Assembly (NCBI GenBank): GCA_019348395.1
Contig: JAHWJN010000026.1
Location: 1-11,888, forward strand
Source of the DNA: Chloroflexota bacterium
GTDB taxonomy: Bacteria > Chloroflexota > Limnocylindria > QHBO01
Length of the DNA: 11,888 nucleotides
Reading direction: 5' to 3'
Below, piece after piece: positions 6,222-11,888 of the stretch. How positions within the stretch are numbered: position 1 is the stretch's first letter; each line of letters starts with the position of its first letter. The translations under genes and the position numbers were made by a program. The notes below the pieces were generated by a model. The model was not told the DNA's origin. It did no database searches and saw only the letters and a program-made list of their open reading frames with translations.

Positions 6222-6227
6222 TATACT
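6222..6227 (+). promoter_or_regulatory. Candidate -10 box TATACT for guaB3
   Basis: TATACT is the best -10 match in the window. Transcription would begin near 6233-6235, giving a leader of about 112 bases before the guaB3 GTG. Confidence 0.55.
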
Positions 6228-6232
6228 CCGAC

Positions 6233-6324
6233 AAACCCGCAACACCGCGTGACGTGCACCCCATCCGAGCCGTCAGCCAGCCGAGCAATGACCGATGCCC
6301 GCGCCCTCATGCCGCGCGGGTTTT
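6233..6324 (+). promoter_or_regulatory. Attenuator-like leader of guaB3
   Basis: CCCGCGC (6298-6304) pairs with GCGCGGG (6314-6320) around a nine-base loop and is followed at once by TTTT (6321-6324), the form of an intrinsic terminator placed 21 bases before the start codon. AAACCCGC (6233-6240), near the predicted 5' end of the transcript, is a perfect complement of GCGGGTTT (6316-6323), that is, of the terminator 3' arm plus T run. The two pairings exclude each other, as in a terminator/antiterminator switch. No known purine riboswitch core is recognised. The hairpin is clear; the switching is inferred. Confidence 0.45.
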
Positions 6325-6345
6325 GCATACCCCTGGAGGCACCGG

Positions 6346-7509
6346 GTGATCGAGCCGGCGCCCGTGCGCGATCCCGCCGACACCCGGTTGCGGCGAGCGT
6401 ACGGGTTCGAGGAGATCGCGCTCGTGCCCGGGGCCGTGACGGTGGATCCGGCGGAGGTCGACCCCGCCACCGAGCTCGGCGGGTTTCGTCTCGAGATCCC
6501 CTTCCTGGCGGCCGCCATGGACGCCGTGGCCGATGCCGACTTCGCGGTGCGGCTCCACCGGCACGGCGGAGTCGCCTTCGTCAACCTCGAGGGGCTCTAC
6601 ACGCGCTACGAGGACGCGGCACCCATCATCGAACGGGTCGCGGCGGCCGAGTCCGGTCGGAAGGCAGCTCACGTCCTTGCCGAGGCCTATCAACGGCCGG
6701 TTCGGGACGAGCTCATCCGGGCGCTGATCATGCGCATCAAGGCACAGGGCGCGCTCGCGGCGGTGGCCACCACGCCGGCCGCCGCCTGGCACCACGCCGA
6801 GCTTGCCGCGGATGCCGGCGCCGACCTCTTCCTGGTGCAGTCGCAGGTCTCGAGCGCACGGCACATCTCGACCTCGGGACGGGTTCTTTCACTCGCTGAC
6901 CTGACCGGCGGCCTGGGCCTGCCGGTTCTCGTGGGCAACACGGTCAGCGGCGAGGCCGCGTATCAGCTCATGCACCAGGGTGCGGCCGGCATCTTCGTCG
7001 GGGTCGGTCCGGGTGCGGCGTGCACGACGCGCGAGGTGCTGGGCATCGGCGTGCCGCAGGTCAGCGCCACGCTCGAGGTGGCGGCGGCCCGTGACCGGTT
7101 CGAGCGCGAGACTGGCCGCTACGTCCCGGTCGTCACCGACGGCGGGATGAAGACCGGCGGCGACATCGCCAAGGCCATCGCCTCCGGCGCCGATGCGGTG
7201 ATGCTCGGGTCGCCGTTCGCCGGTGCCGTCGAGGCGCCGGGCCTCGGCTTCAACTGGGGGATGGCCGCGCCGTCGCCGACGCTGCCGCGGGGCACGAGGA
7301 TCCGCATCGGTGAGCGGCTGCCGCTCGAGCAGATCCTGTTCGGCCCGGCCGAGACGACGCATGGCACCCAGAATCTCGTCGGCGCCCTGCGCCAGTCGAT
7401 GGCATCGCTCGGCGCCCGGACCATCCGCGAGATGCACGGCGTGGAGATGGTCATCGCGCCCTCGATCGCGACCGAGGGCAAGTCCTGGCAGCTGGCCGGG
7501 CGCGAGTAG
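6346..7509 (+). CDS. guaB3: GuaB3-family IMP dehydrogenase-related protein
   Basis: A 387-residue TIM-barrel protein of the IMP dehydrogenase/GMP reductase superfamily. IMPDH oxidises IMP to XMP with NAD, the committed step to GMP. Seen are the N-terminal segment ending PFLAAAMDAVAD, the substrate loop GVGPGAACTTRE with the catalytic Cys near residue 226, VVTDGGMKTGGD with Asp265, GADAVMLGSPFAG, and a C-terminal HGTQNLVGALRQSMASLGA. No CBS (Bateman) domain interrupts the barrel, which together with the length points to GuaB3 rather than classical GuaB. Activity as IMPDH is plausible, since it precedes guaA in this region, but not proven by sequence. GTG 6346 is chosen for the GGAGG (6335-6339) six bases upstream; an in-frame ATG at 6295 would add residues encoded by the leader hairpin. 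The GNAT gene follows after nine bases. Confidence 0.9.
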   Translation: MIEPAPVRDPADTRLRRAYGFEEIALVPGAVTVDPAEVDPATELGGFRLEIPFLAAAMDAVADADFAVRLHRHGGVAFVNLEGLYTRYEDAAPIIERVAAAESGRKAAHVLAEAYQRPVRDELIRALIMRIKAQGALAAVATTPAAAWHHAELAADAGADLFLVQSQVSSARHISTSGRVLSLADLTGGLGLPVLVGNTVSGEAAYQLMHQGAAGIFVGVGPGAACTTREVLGIGVPQVSATLEVAAARDRFERETGRYVPVVTDGGMKTGGDIAKAIASGADAVMLGSPFAGAVEAPGLGFNWGMAAPSPTLPRGTRIRIGERLPLEQILFGPAETTHGTQNLVGALRQSMASLGARTIREMHGVEMVIAPSIATEGKSWQLAGRE

Positions 7510-7518
7510 CACCGCTCC

Positions 7519-8103
7519 GTGGAGCACATCGTCCGCGGCGAGCGCGTCTTCCTCCGCGCGTTCGAGCGCACCGATGCCGAGACGTACCGGCGCTGGCGTG
7601 CCGACGCCGGGCCCATGGACCTGGCCGGCTACCCCGACCGCGCCCCGCTGAGCCTCGTCCAGGTCGAGCAACGCATCGAACGGATCACGAGCGACCAGGG
7701 GAAGGACCTCTTCACCTTTCTCATCTGCCTGCTCGACGACGAGCGACCGATCGGGGAGGTGTCCCTGTTCGAGGTCGATCGGCTCAACGGCAGCGCCATG
7801 CTCGGAATCTTCATCGGCGAGTCGAACGAGTGGGGCAAGGGCTACGGCACCGATGCGGTCAACGCCCTCGTCGACTTCGCCTTCGCCGAGTTGCGGGTCG
7901 AGCGGGTGGGGCTCAACGTCTGGACCGAGAACGTACGCGGCATGCGGGCCTACGAGAAGGCGGGCTTCGTCCACGAGGGCACGCTCCGCCATGATCGGTA
8001 CGAGCACGGCCGATTCACCGACGGGCACGTGATGTCACTGCTGCGCGACGAGTGGAGGGCTCTGCCGCGGCACGGAACGTCCGTTCGGCCCCACGCCCGG
8101 TAG
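7519..8103 (+). CDS. GNAT-family N-acetyltransferase (RimJ/RimL-like)
   Basis: A 194-residue acetyltransferase. The N-terminus VRGERVFLRAFERTDAETYRRW is typical of RimJ/RimL-type GNATs. The acetyl-CoA pyrophosphate loop is seen at NEWGKGYGTDAV (about residues 103-114), and the strand/helix pair VGLNVWTENVRGMRAYEKAGF is the usual motif B followed by EGTLRHDRY. The likely reaction is transfer of acetyl from acetyl-CoA to an amine, perhaps a protein N-terminus or an amino sugar or antibiotic; the acceptor is unknown. The GTG start at 7519 lies nine bases after guaB3 with no clear Shine-Dalgarno, so translation is probably coupled to guaB3. The C-terminal tail (PRHGTSVRPHAR) is arginine-rich and outside the domain. 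The stop TAG is also the first three bases of the TAGGAT box of the next gene. Confidence 0.88.
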   Translation: MEHIVRGERVFLRAFERTDAETYRRWRADAGPMDLAGYPDRAPLSLVQVEQRIERITSDQGKDLFTFLICLLDDERPIGEVSLFEVDRLNGSAMLGIFIGESNEWGKGYGTDAVNALVDFAFAELRVERVGLNVWTENVRGMRAYEKAGFVHEGTLRHDRYEHGRFTDGHVMSLLRDEWRALPRHGTSVRPHAR

Positions 8104-8106
8104 GAT
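8101..8106 (+). promoter_or_regulatory. Candidate -10 box TAGGAT, leaderless spacing
   Basis: TAGGAT overlaps the GNAT stop codon and ends seven bases before the ATG at 8114, so a transcript beginning at its normal distance would start at the ATG itself (leaderless). Confidence 0.45.
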
Positions 8107-8113
8107 GCCGGCC

Positions 8114-8496
8114 ATGGTGACCCGCGACGATGTCCGTGCCTGGCTCGTTCGGTATATCGAGGCCTGGCGTGCCAACGAGCCAGGGCGATTGCCGACCTGT
8201 TCACCGAGGACGCGGTGTACAGCTACCGGCCGTGGCTCGACGATGAGTACGCCTTCCGCGGCCGCGACGCGATCGTCGGGTCATGGCTCGACGATCCGGA
8301 CGATCCGGAGGGCTGGGACGCGCACTACGAACCGTACGCCGTGGACGGCGACCGGGCGGTCGCGGTCGGGTGGAGCCGATATGCCGCGGCCGGCGACGAG
8401 CCGCAGAGAACCTTCCACAACGGCTACCTCCTCCGCTTCGCACCCGACGGGCGCTGCACCGAGTTTCGCGAGTTCTACATGGAGGAGGGCCGCTGA
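8114..8496 (+). pseudogene. SnoaL-like (NTF2 superfamily) protein, broken by a one-base deletion
   Basis: From ATG 8114 frame 2 reads MVTRDDVRAWLVRYIEAWRAN, the usual first helix of a SnoaL-like polyketide-cyclase/NTF2-fold protein. From about 8185 the homology continues in frame 1: ATTGCC onward gives IADLFTEDAVYSYRP, then FRGRDAIVGSW, HYEPYAVDGDRAVAVGW, and a C-terminal RTFHNGYLLRFAPDGR with EFREFYMEEGR, stopping at TGA 8494-8496. Restoring one G in the run GGG at 8183-8185 (GAGCCAGGGGCGATT) gives EPGAIADLF and a continuous 127-residue protein. Either the gene carries a recent frameshift or the homopolymer was miscalled; downstream coding quality is otherwise intact. Members of the fold bind small hydrophobic ligands or act as isomerases and hydrolases; no specific role is evident. 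A short product from the in-frame GTG/ATG starts after the shift is unlikely to fold. Confidence 0.8.
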
Positions 8497-8513
8497 CCGT
8501 CCACGGGTGCGTT

Positions 8514-8531
8514 GAGGCCGGCTCGGCCCTC
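8514..8531 (+). terminator. Weak hairpin after the SnoaL-like gene
   Basis: GAGGCCG (8514-8520) pairs with CGGCCCTC (8524-8531), with one bulged C and a three-base loop. The T-rich TTCTTT follows only at 8546-8551. A terminator role is possible but weakly supported. Confidence 0.3.
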
Positions 8532-8541
8532 AGGCCCTCCC

Positions 8542-8590
8542 TGAGTTCTTTCACTCGGTACACTGAGTAATCATGCTCGACAGAGTGAGT
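8542..8590 (+). promoter_or_regulatory. Phased TGAGT/ACTC half-site array over the AAA_14 ATPase promoter
   Basis: TGAGT occurs at 8542, 8564 and 8586, exactly 22 bp apart. Midway between them, in inverted sense, lie ACTCG (8553) and GCTCG (8575), so half-sites alternate every 11 bp. The central pair forms the imperfect 16-bp palindrome ACTCGGTACACTGAGT (8553-8568), which contains the candidate -10 box TACACT (8559-8564). The last half-site ends two bases before the GTG start. A cooperative repressor, perhaps autoregulatory, is the simplest reading. Confidence 0.5.
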
Positions 8591-8596
8591 ACGTGA
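8573..8596 (+). CDS. Possible seven-residue leader peptide MLDRVST
   Basis: ATG at 8573 opens a seven-codon frame ending in TGA at 8594-8596, which overlaps the GTG start of the ATPase gene as GTGA. With the TACACT box ending at 8564, the ATG would be about nine bases from it, close to a leaderless start. Very short, so it may be coincidental. Confidence 0.2.
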   Translation: MLDRVST

Positions 8597-9816
8597 GCGC
8601 GCGGAAGCATCGGATCTATCGGCGTCCGATCTACGACGAGATCCTCGAACGAGCCCACGAACCCCGGCGTTTCATCCAGGTCCTGGCCGGCCCGCGCCAG
8701 GTGGGCAAGACGACGGTGGCGCGCCAGGTGATGGACGCCATCGGGATCCCGGGGCACTTCGCATCGGCCGATGCACCGGACCCGGAGGATGTCGGCTGGA
8801 TCTTCACGCAGTGGCAGATCGGCCGGCAGGCCGCGCGGAACGGGGGTCGTGCCGGCGGGATCCTCGTGCTCGACGAGGTCCAGAAGATCCGCGACTGGTC
8901 GGACGTCGTGAAGCAGCTGTGGGACGAGGACACGACGCTGGGCCTTCCGCTGCGCGTCATGCTGCTCGGATCGGCCCCGCTGCTCGTGCGACAGGGCCTC
9001 TCGGACTCGCTCGCAGGACGATTCGAGATCGTCCGCGTCACGCACTGGACCTTCGCCGAGATGCGCGATGCGTTCGGCTGGGACCTCGACACCTACCTCT
9101 TCTATGGCGGCTACCCCGGCGCGGCGCCCCTGATCAAGCGGCACGAGCGCTGGGAGGAGTACATCCTCGACTCCATCGTCGAGACGAACCTGTCGCGCGA
9201 CATCCTCCTGCTCAACCGGGTCGAAAAGCCGGCGTTGCTCCGCCAGCTCTTCCGGCTGGCGTGCACCTACTCGGGCCGGGTGCTCAGCTACACGAAGATG
9301 CTCGGGACGCTGACCGACGCGGGCAACACCGTCACCCTGGCGCACTACCTGGACCTGCTCGGCGGTGCGGGGATGGTGACCGGGATCGGCAAGTATTCCG
9401 GCTCTGCGGTCCGCCGCCGTGCCTCGTCGCCGAAGCTGCTCGCCCTCAATACTGCCCTGGTCAACGCCACCGCCCGGACGACCTTCGCCCGCGCCAGGGA
9501 AGACCACGAGTCCTGGGGGCGCCTCGTCGAAACGGCCGTGGGGGCCCACCTGTGGGCGCATGCCGACCCCGACGAGCTGACGTGGTGGCGCGAGGGCAAC
9601 AACGAGGTCGACTGGGTTATCCGGCCCGGCAAGCTGATGCGCACCCGAAATGCGCCGATGGCGATCGAGGTTCGATCCGGCCACCCTCGAGGGGCCGCTG
9701 GCACCATCGCGTTCACCCAGAGCCACCGCGGGTCACGCTCGCTCCTCGTCGGAGAGGGGGGCATCCCCGTGGAGGACTTCCTGTCGGCCCACCCGCGCGA
9801 GTGGCTCGACGCCTGA
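8593..9816 (+). CDS. AAA_14/DUF4143 ATPase
   Basis: A 407-residue protein of the common AAA_14 plus DUF4143 type. After YRRPIYDEIL comes Walker A AGPRQVGKTT (residues 32-41), then Walker B GGILVLDEVQKI with Asp94-Glu95, a sensor strand RVMLLGSAPLLV, the region SLAGRFEIVRVTHWTFAEM, and YPGAAPLI. The C-terminal DUF4143 part contains LLNRVEKPALLRQLFRLAC, a helix-turn segment (YLDLLGGAGMV), WGRLVETAVGAHLW, and a restriction-endonuclease-like NEVDWVI with MAIEVR. In many relatives the final motif is EVK; here Lys is replaced by Arg, so nuclease activity is doubtful. The cellular role of the family is unknown. No ATG is available before the conserved start; GTG 8593 is the first plausible initiator, with only the weak purine-rich GAGTGAG upstream. 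Its promoter carries the phased half-site array. Confidence 0.9.
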   Translation: MSARKHRIYRRPIYDEILERAHEPRRFIQVLAGPRQVGKTTVARQVMDAIGIPGHFASADAPDPEDVGWIFTQWQIGRQAARNGGRAGGILVLDEVQKIRDWSDVVKQLWDEDTTLGLPLRVMLLGSAPLLVRQGLSDSLAGRFEIVRVTHWTFAEMRDAFGWDLDTYLFYGGYPGAAPLIKRHERWEEYILDSIVETNLSRDILLLNRVEKPALLRQLFRLACTYSGRVLSYTKMLGTLTDAGNTVTLAHYLDLLGGAGMVTGIGKYSGSAVRRRASSPKLLALNTALVNATARTTFARAREDHESWGRLVETAVGAHLWAHADPDELTWWREGNNEVDWVIRPGKLMRTRNAPMAIEVRSGHPRGAAGTIAFTQSHRGSRSLLVGEGGIPVEDFLSAHPREWLDA

Positions 9817-9822
9817 TACGCT
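9817..9822 (+). promoter_or_regulatory. Candidate -10 box TACGCT, leaderless spacing
   Basis: TACGCT directly follows the ATPase stop codon and ends eight bases before the next ATG (9831), again compatible with a leaderless transcript. No Shine-Dalgarno is present there. Confidence 0.35.
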
Positions 9823-9830
9823 GACCGGCG

Positions 9831-10646
9831 ATGGGCTCCGCCGAGTGGACCTCGCGTCGCGATCGCTTCCGTCAGCTCCACGAGCGAGGCCTGTTCGTCA
9901 TGCCCAACCCGTGGGACAGCGGGTCGGCGCGCATCCTGTCCTCGATGGGGTTTCCGGCGCTGGCGACGACGAGCCTCGGGCACGCGGCGTCGCTCGGCAA
10001 GGTGGACCAGTCGGTCACCCGCGACGAGCTGCTGACGCACGTCGCCGCGCTCTCCGCGGCCGTCGACCTCCCCCTCAACGTCGATGCCGAGCGCGGCTTC
10101 GCGGGTGATCCGGCCGGGGTCGCCGAGACGGTGTCACTGATTGCCGAGGCCGGGGCGTCCGGCTGCTCGATCGAGGACTACGACCCGGCCCACCGGGCGA
10201 TCGACGACGTGGACGTCGCGGCGGAGCGTGTCGCCGCGGCGGCGGACGCTGCGCACCGGCACGGGATGCTGCTCACCGCGCGGGCCGAGAACGCGCTGTA
10301 CGGCATCGACGACATCGAGGACACCGTGTCGAGGCTGCGCGCCTACCGGGCTGCCGGCGCCGACGTGGTGTACGCCCCACGGTTGACCGATCCGCGGGAC
10401 ATCCGCCGCGTCGTCGAGGCGACCGATGCGCCGGTGAACGTCCTGGCCATGCGACACGGGCCGTCGATTTCGGAGCTGGCCGAGATCGGCGTACGGCGCG
10501 TCTCCACCGGCGGTCCGCTGGCGCGCGCCGCGTACGGCGCCCTGCGACGCGCTGCCGAGGAGCTGCTCGGCCCCGGGACCTCGACCTACCAGGACGACGC
10601 CGTGACGAGCGACGACCTCGAACGGTTCTTCGGCCGCGCCACCTAG
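9831..10646 (+). CDS. Isocitrate lyase/PEP mutase-family protein
   Basis: A 271-residue protein of the ICL/PEPM superfamily, TIM-barrel enzymes that form or cleave C-C or P-C bonds of 2-oxo acids using Mg. Seen are FVMPNPWDSGSARIL near the N-terminus, GFPALATTSLGHAASLG, the strand LPLNVDAERGF (Asp85, Glu87), GCSIEDYDP (Glu115-Asp116), TARAEN (Arg151, Glu153), YAPRLTD, and PVNVLAMRHGPSISELAEIGVRRVSTGGPLARAAYGAL. Short length and lack of the KKCGH-type loop argue against isocitrate lyase itself; it resembles the large group of unassigned PEPM-like lyases, so the substrate is unknown. ATG 9831 starts just ahead of the conserved region with no Shine-Dalgarno, and a TACGCT box eight bases upstream suggests leaderless expression. 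It follows the ATPase by 14 bases and precedes guaA by 71. Confidence 0.88.
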   Translation: MGSAEWTSRRDRFRQLHERGLFVMPNPWDSGSARILSSMGFPALATTSLGHAASLGKVDQSVTRDELLTHVAALSAAVDLPLNVDAERGFAGDPAGVAETVSLIAEAGASGCSIEDYDPAHRAIDDVDVAAERVAAAADAAHRHGMLLTARAENALYGIDDIEDTVSRLRAYRAAGADVVYAPRLTDPRDIRRVVEATDAPVNVLAMRHGPSISELAEIGVRRVSTGGPLARAAYGALRRAAEELLGPGTSTYQDDAVTSDDLERFFGRAT

Positions 10647-10678
10647 GCGATCGGCCAGCCATCCGACTGGCGCGGCTG

Positions 10679-10684
10679 TAGACT
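10679..10684 (+). promoter_or_regulatory. Candidate -10 box TAGACT for guaA
   Basis: TAGACT is the same hexamer as before the HAD gene and lies 33 bases before the guaA GTG, the same distance as there. In the short leader, CTCC (10702-10705) could pair with the Shine-Dalgarno GGAG (10709-10712). Confidence 0.45.
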
Positions 10685-10717
10685 CGGGCTTCACCAGCAT
10701 CCTCCACCGGAGCGCGC

Positions 10718-11888
10718 GTGAGCGAGAGCCCAAGGTCACCATCCGAGGAACGCGGTCGCACCGTCCACGGCGAGGCGGCCAACGCCGGTCACCGCGTCCT
10801 GGCGCCGGACGACGCCGAGGTCGAGGCCTATCTCGAGCAGGCGCTCCACGCGCCACCGCCGGTACGCTCGGACAGCGAGGCGCCCGAACGCCCCGACGCG
10901 GTCGCCGTCCTCGACTTCGGCAGCCAGTTCGCGCAGCTCATCGCCCGCCGGGTCCGTGAGCTCAACGTATACTCGGAGCTGCTTCCGCACGACACGCCGA
11001 TGGCCGAGCTCGAGCGCCGCGGCGTGAAGGCCGTGATCCTGTCGGGCGGACCCTCATCGGTGTACGACGCCGGTGCGCCTCGCGCCGACCCGGCGCTGTG
11101 GTCCGGGCGGCTGCCGGTGCTCGGCATCTGCTATGGCCTGCAGCTCATGGCCCACGAGCTCGGCGGCGAGGTCGTCCCTTCCGAGAAGCGAGAGTACGGG
11201 CCCGCCACGGTGAGCATCACCGGCAGCGACGGGCTGTTCGCCGGCATCGAGGGCGAGCAGCCGGTGTGGATGAGCCACGGCGACTCGATCCTTCGTCCGC
11301 CGGAGGGCTTCCGGGCAACGGCCCAGACCGATTCGACCCCGTACGCCGGCCTGGCCGATCCCGGGCGCAACCTCTACGGCATCCAGTTCCATCCCGAGGT
11401 CGTCCACACCCCGGTCGGCCGCGACGTGCTGCGCAACTTCGTGGTCGGCATCGCCGGCGCACGGCCGAACTGGACGGCCGCCAACCTCGTCGAGACCACG
11501 GTGGCCGGGACCCGAGCACGGGTCGGCGCCGGCCACGTCATCTGCGCCCTGTCCGGCGGCGTGGACTCCGCCGTGGCCGCGACGATCGTGCATCGGGCCA
11601 TTGGCGATCAGCTGACCTGCATCTACGTCGACCACGGACTCATGCGGAAGCGCGAGTCCGAGCTGCTGCGGGTCACCTTCGAGCGCGACCTGGGCATGAA
11701 CCTCGTCATGGTCGACGCGCGCGAGCGATTCCTCCGGCGCCTGGCGGGCGTCGAGGACCCAGAGGAGAAGCGGCGCATCATCGGCGACGAGTTCATCCGG
11801 GTGTTCGAGGAGGAGGCGGCGAAGATCGGGCAGATCGACTTCCTGGTCCAGGGCACGCTGTACCCCGACTTCATCGAATCGACCACCG
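10718..11888 (+). CDS. guaA: GMP synthase (glutamine-hydrolysing), N-terminally extended, 3' end outside window
   Basis: GuaA converts XMP to GMP using ATP and ammonia released from glutamine. About 390 codons are present. The class I glutaminase domain shows [18 protein letters not shown] (from residue 64), [11 protein letters not shown], the nucleophile elbow [10 protein letters not shown] with Cys138, MSHGDSI, and QFHPEV with His225 and Glu227. The ATP pyrophosphatase domain follows with the P-loop [11 protein letters not shown] (278 on) and [11 protein letters not shown]; the frame is still open at the edge ([12 protein letters not shown]). Start GTG 10718 has GGAG (10709-10712) five bases upstream. 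It places about 62 residues before the conserved core, where many GuaA proteins have 0-10; the extra part is polar and acidic ([24 protein letters not shown]) and no later in-frame ATG, GTG or TTG exists before the core, so the extension seems real. Pathway partner of guaB3. Confidence 0.96.
   Translation, partial: MSESPRSPSEERGRTVHGEAANAGHRVLAPDDAEVEAYLEQALHAPPPVRSDSEAPERPDAVAVLDFGSQFAQLIARRVRELNVYSELLPHDTPMAELERRGVKAVILSGGPSSVYDAGAPRADPALWSGRLPVLGICYGLQLMAHELGGEVVPSEKREYGPATVSITGSDGLFAGIEGEQPVWMSHGDSILRPPEGFRATAQTDSTPYAGLADPGRNLYGIQFHPEVVHTPVGRDVLRNFVVGIAGARPNWTAANLVETTVAGTRARVGAGHVICALSGGVDSAVAATIVHRAIGDQLTCIYVDHGLMRKRESELLRVTFERDLGMNLVMVDARERFLRRLAGVEDPEEKRRIIGDEFIRVFEEEAAKIGQIDFLVQGTLYPDFIESTT

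Noticed and set aside
6295..6345. Upstream ATG start for guaB3 at 6295
   Set aside because: It would translate the leader hairpin and lacks a ribosome binding site, whereas GTG 6346 has GGAGG at ideal distance.
8105..8515. A 136-codon frame in the SnoaL region read through in frame 2
   Set aside because: Only its first 26 codons resemble the family; the rest is the shifted frame of a clear SnoaL-like sequence.
10654..10671. Short inverted repeat GCCAG/CTGGC between the PEPM-like gene and guaA as a terminator
   Set aside because: Only five base pairs with an eight-base loop and no T tract; too weak to call.

Overview
The window is a GC-rich bacterial chromosome segment with every supported gene on the plus strand. 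It most likely comes from a Chloroflexota lineage (possibly the Limnocylindria group); Actinobacteriota is the main alternative. Reasons are the PurA variant loop (EGQLGTMRD in place of the usual EGAQG), a CBS-less GuaB3-type IMP dehydrogenase, a luciferase-like oxidoreductase of the F420-dependent type, GTG starts, and recurrent TANNNT boxes close to start codons. The assignment is an inference from protein character only.

Layout. Positions 1-1497 form one open frame that is a mosaic: a glycogen-debranching (GlgX) segment, about 40 residues from the end of an SMC/ABC-type ATPase, then a DnaB helicase without its N-terminal domain. Next comes a small double zinc-ribbon protein (1675-1983) with a leader that can fold over its ribosome binding site, and a strong hairpin terminator. 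purA (2286-3596) overlaps by ATGA with an LLM-class flavin oxidoreductase (3593-4495). An uncharacterised HAD-family phosphatase (4838-5983) follows, flanked on each side by an intergenic array of four 16-bp palindromes. After it come guaB3 (6346-7509) with an attenuator-like leader, a GNAT acetyltransferase (7519-8103), a frameshifted SnoaL-like gene (8114-8496), an AAA_14/DUF4143 ATPase (8593-9816) with a phased half-site array over its promoter, an isocitrate lyase/PEP mutase-family protein (9831-10646), and guaA running off the right edge (10718 onward).

The metabolic theme is purine nucleotide synthesis. PurA commits IMP to AMP, while GuaB3 and GuaA carry IMP through XMP to GMP. The other genes are interspersed and mostly appear to have their own TANNNT promoters, so this is a loose neighbourhood rather than one operon; the tight pairs are purA-LLM and guaB3-GNAT. 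The dnaB-purA proximity is a familiar bacterial arrangement, so the right part of the first frame looks native and its left part (1 to about 555) looks foreign.

The most unusual signal is the pair of arrays around the HAD gene. Both contain sites of the form GCCCGATNNATCGGGC whose starts are spaced exactly 51, 62 and 51 bp. The arm of each site facing the array centre is perfectly kept in all eight sites, and sites at the same rank share extra bases. I do not recognise this element.
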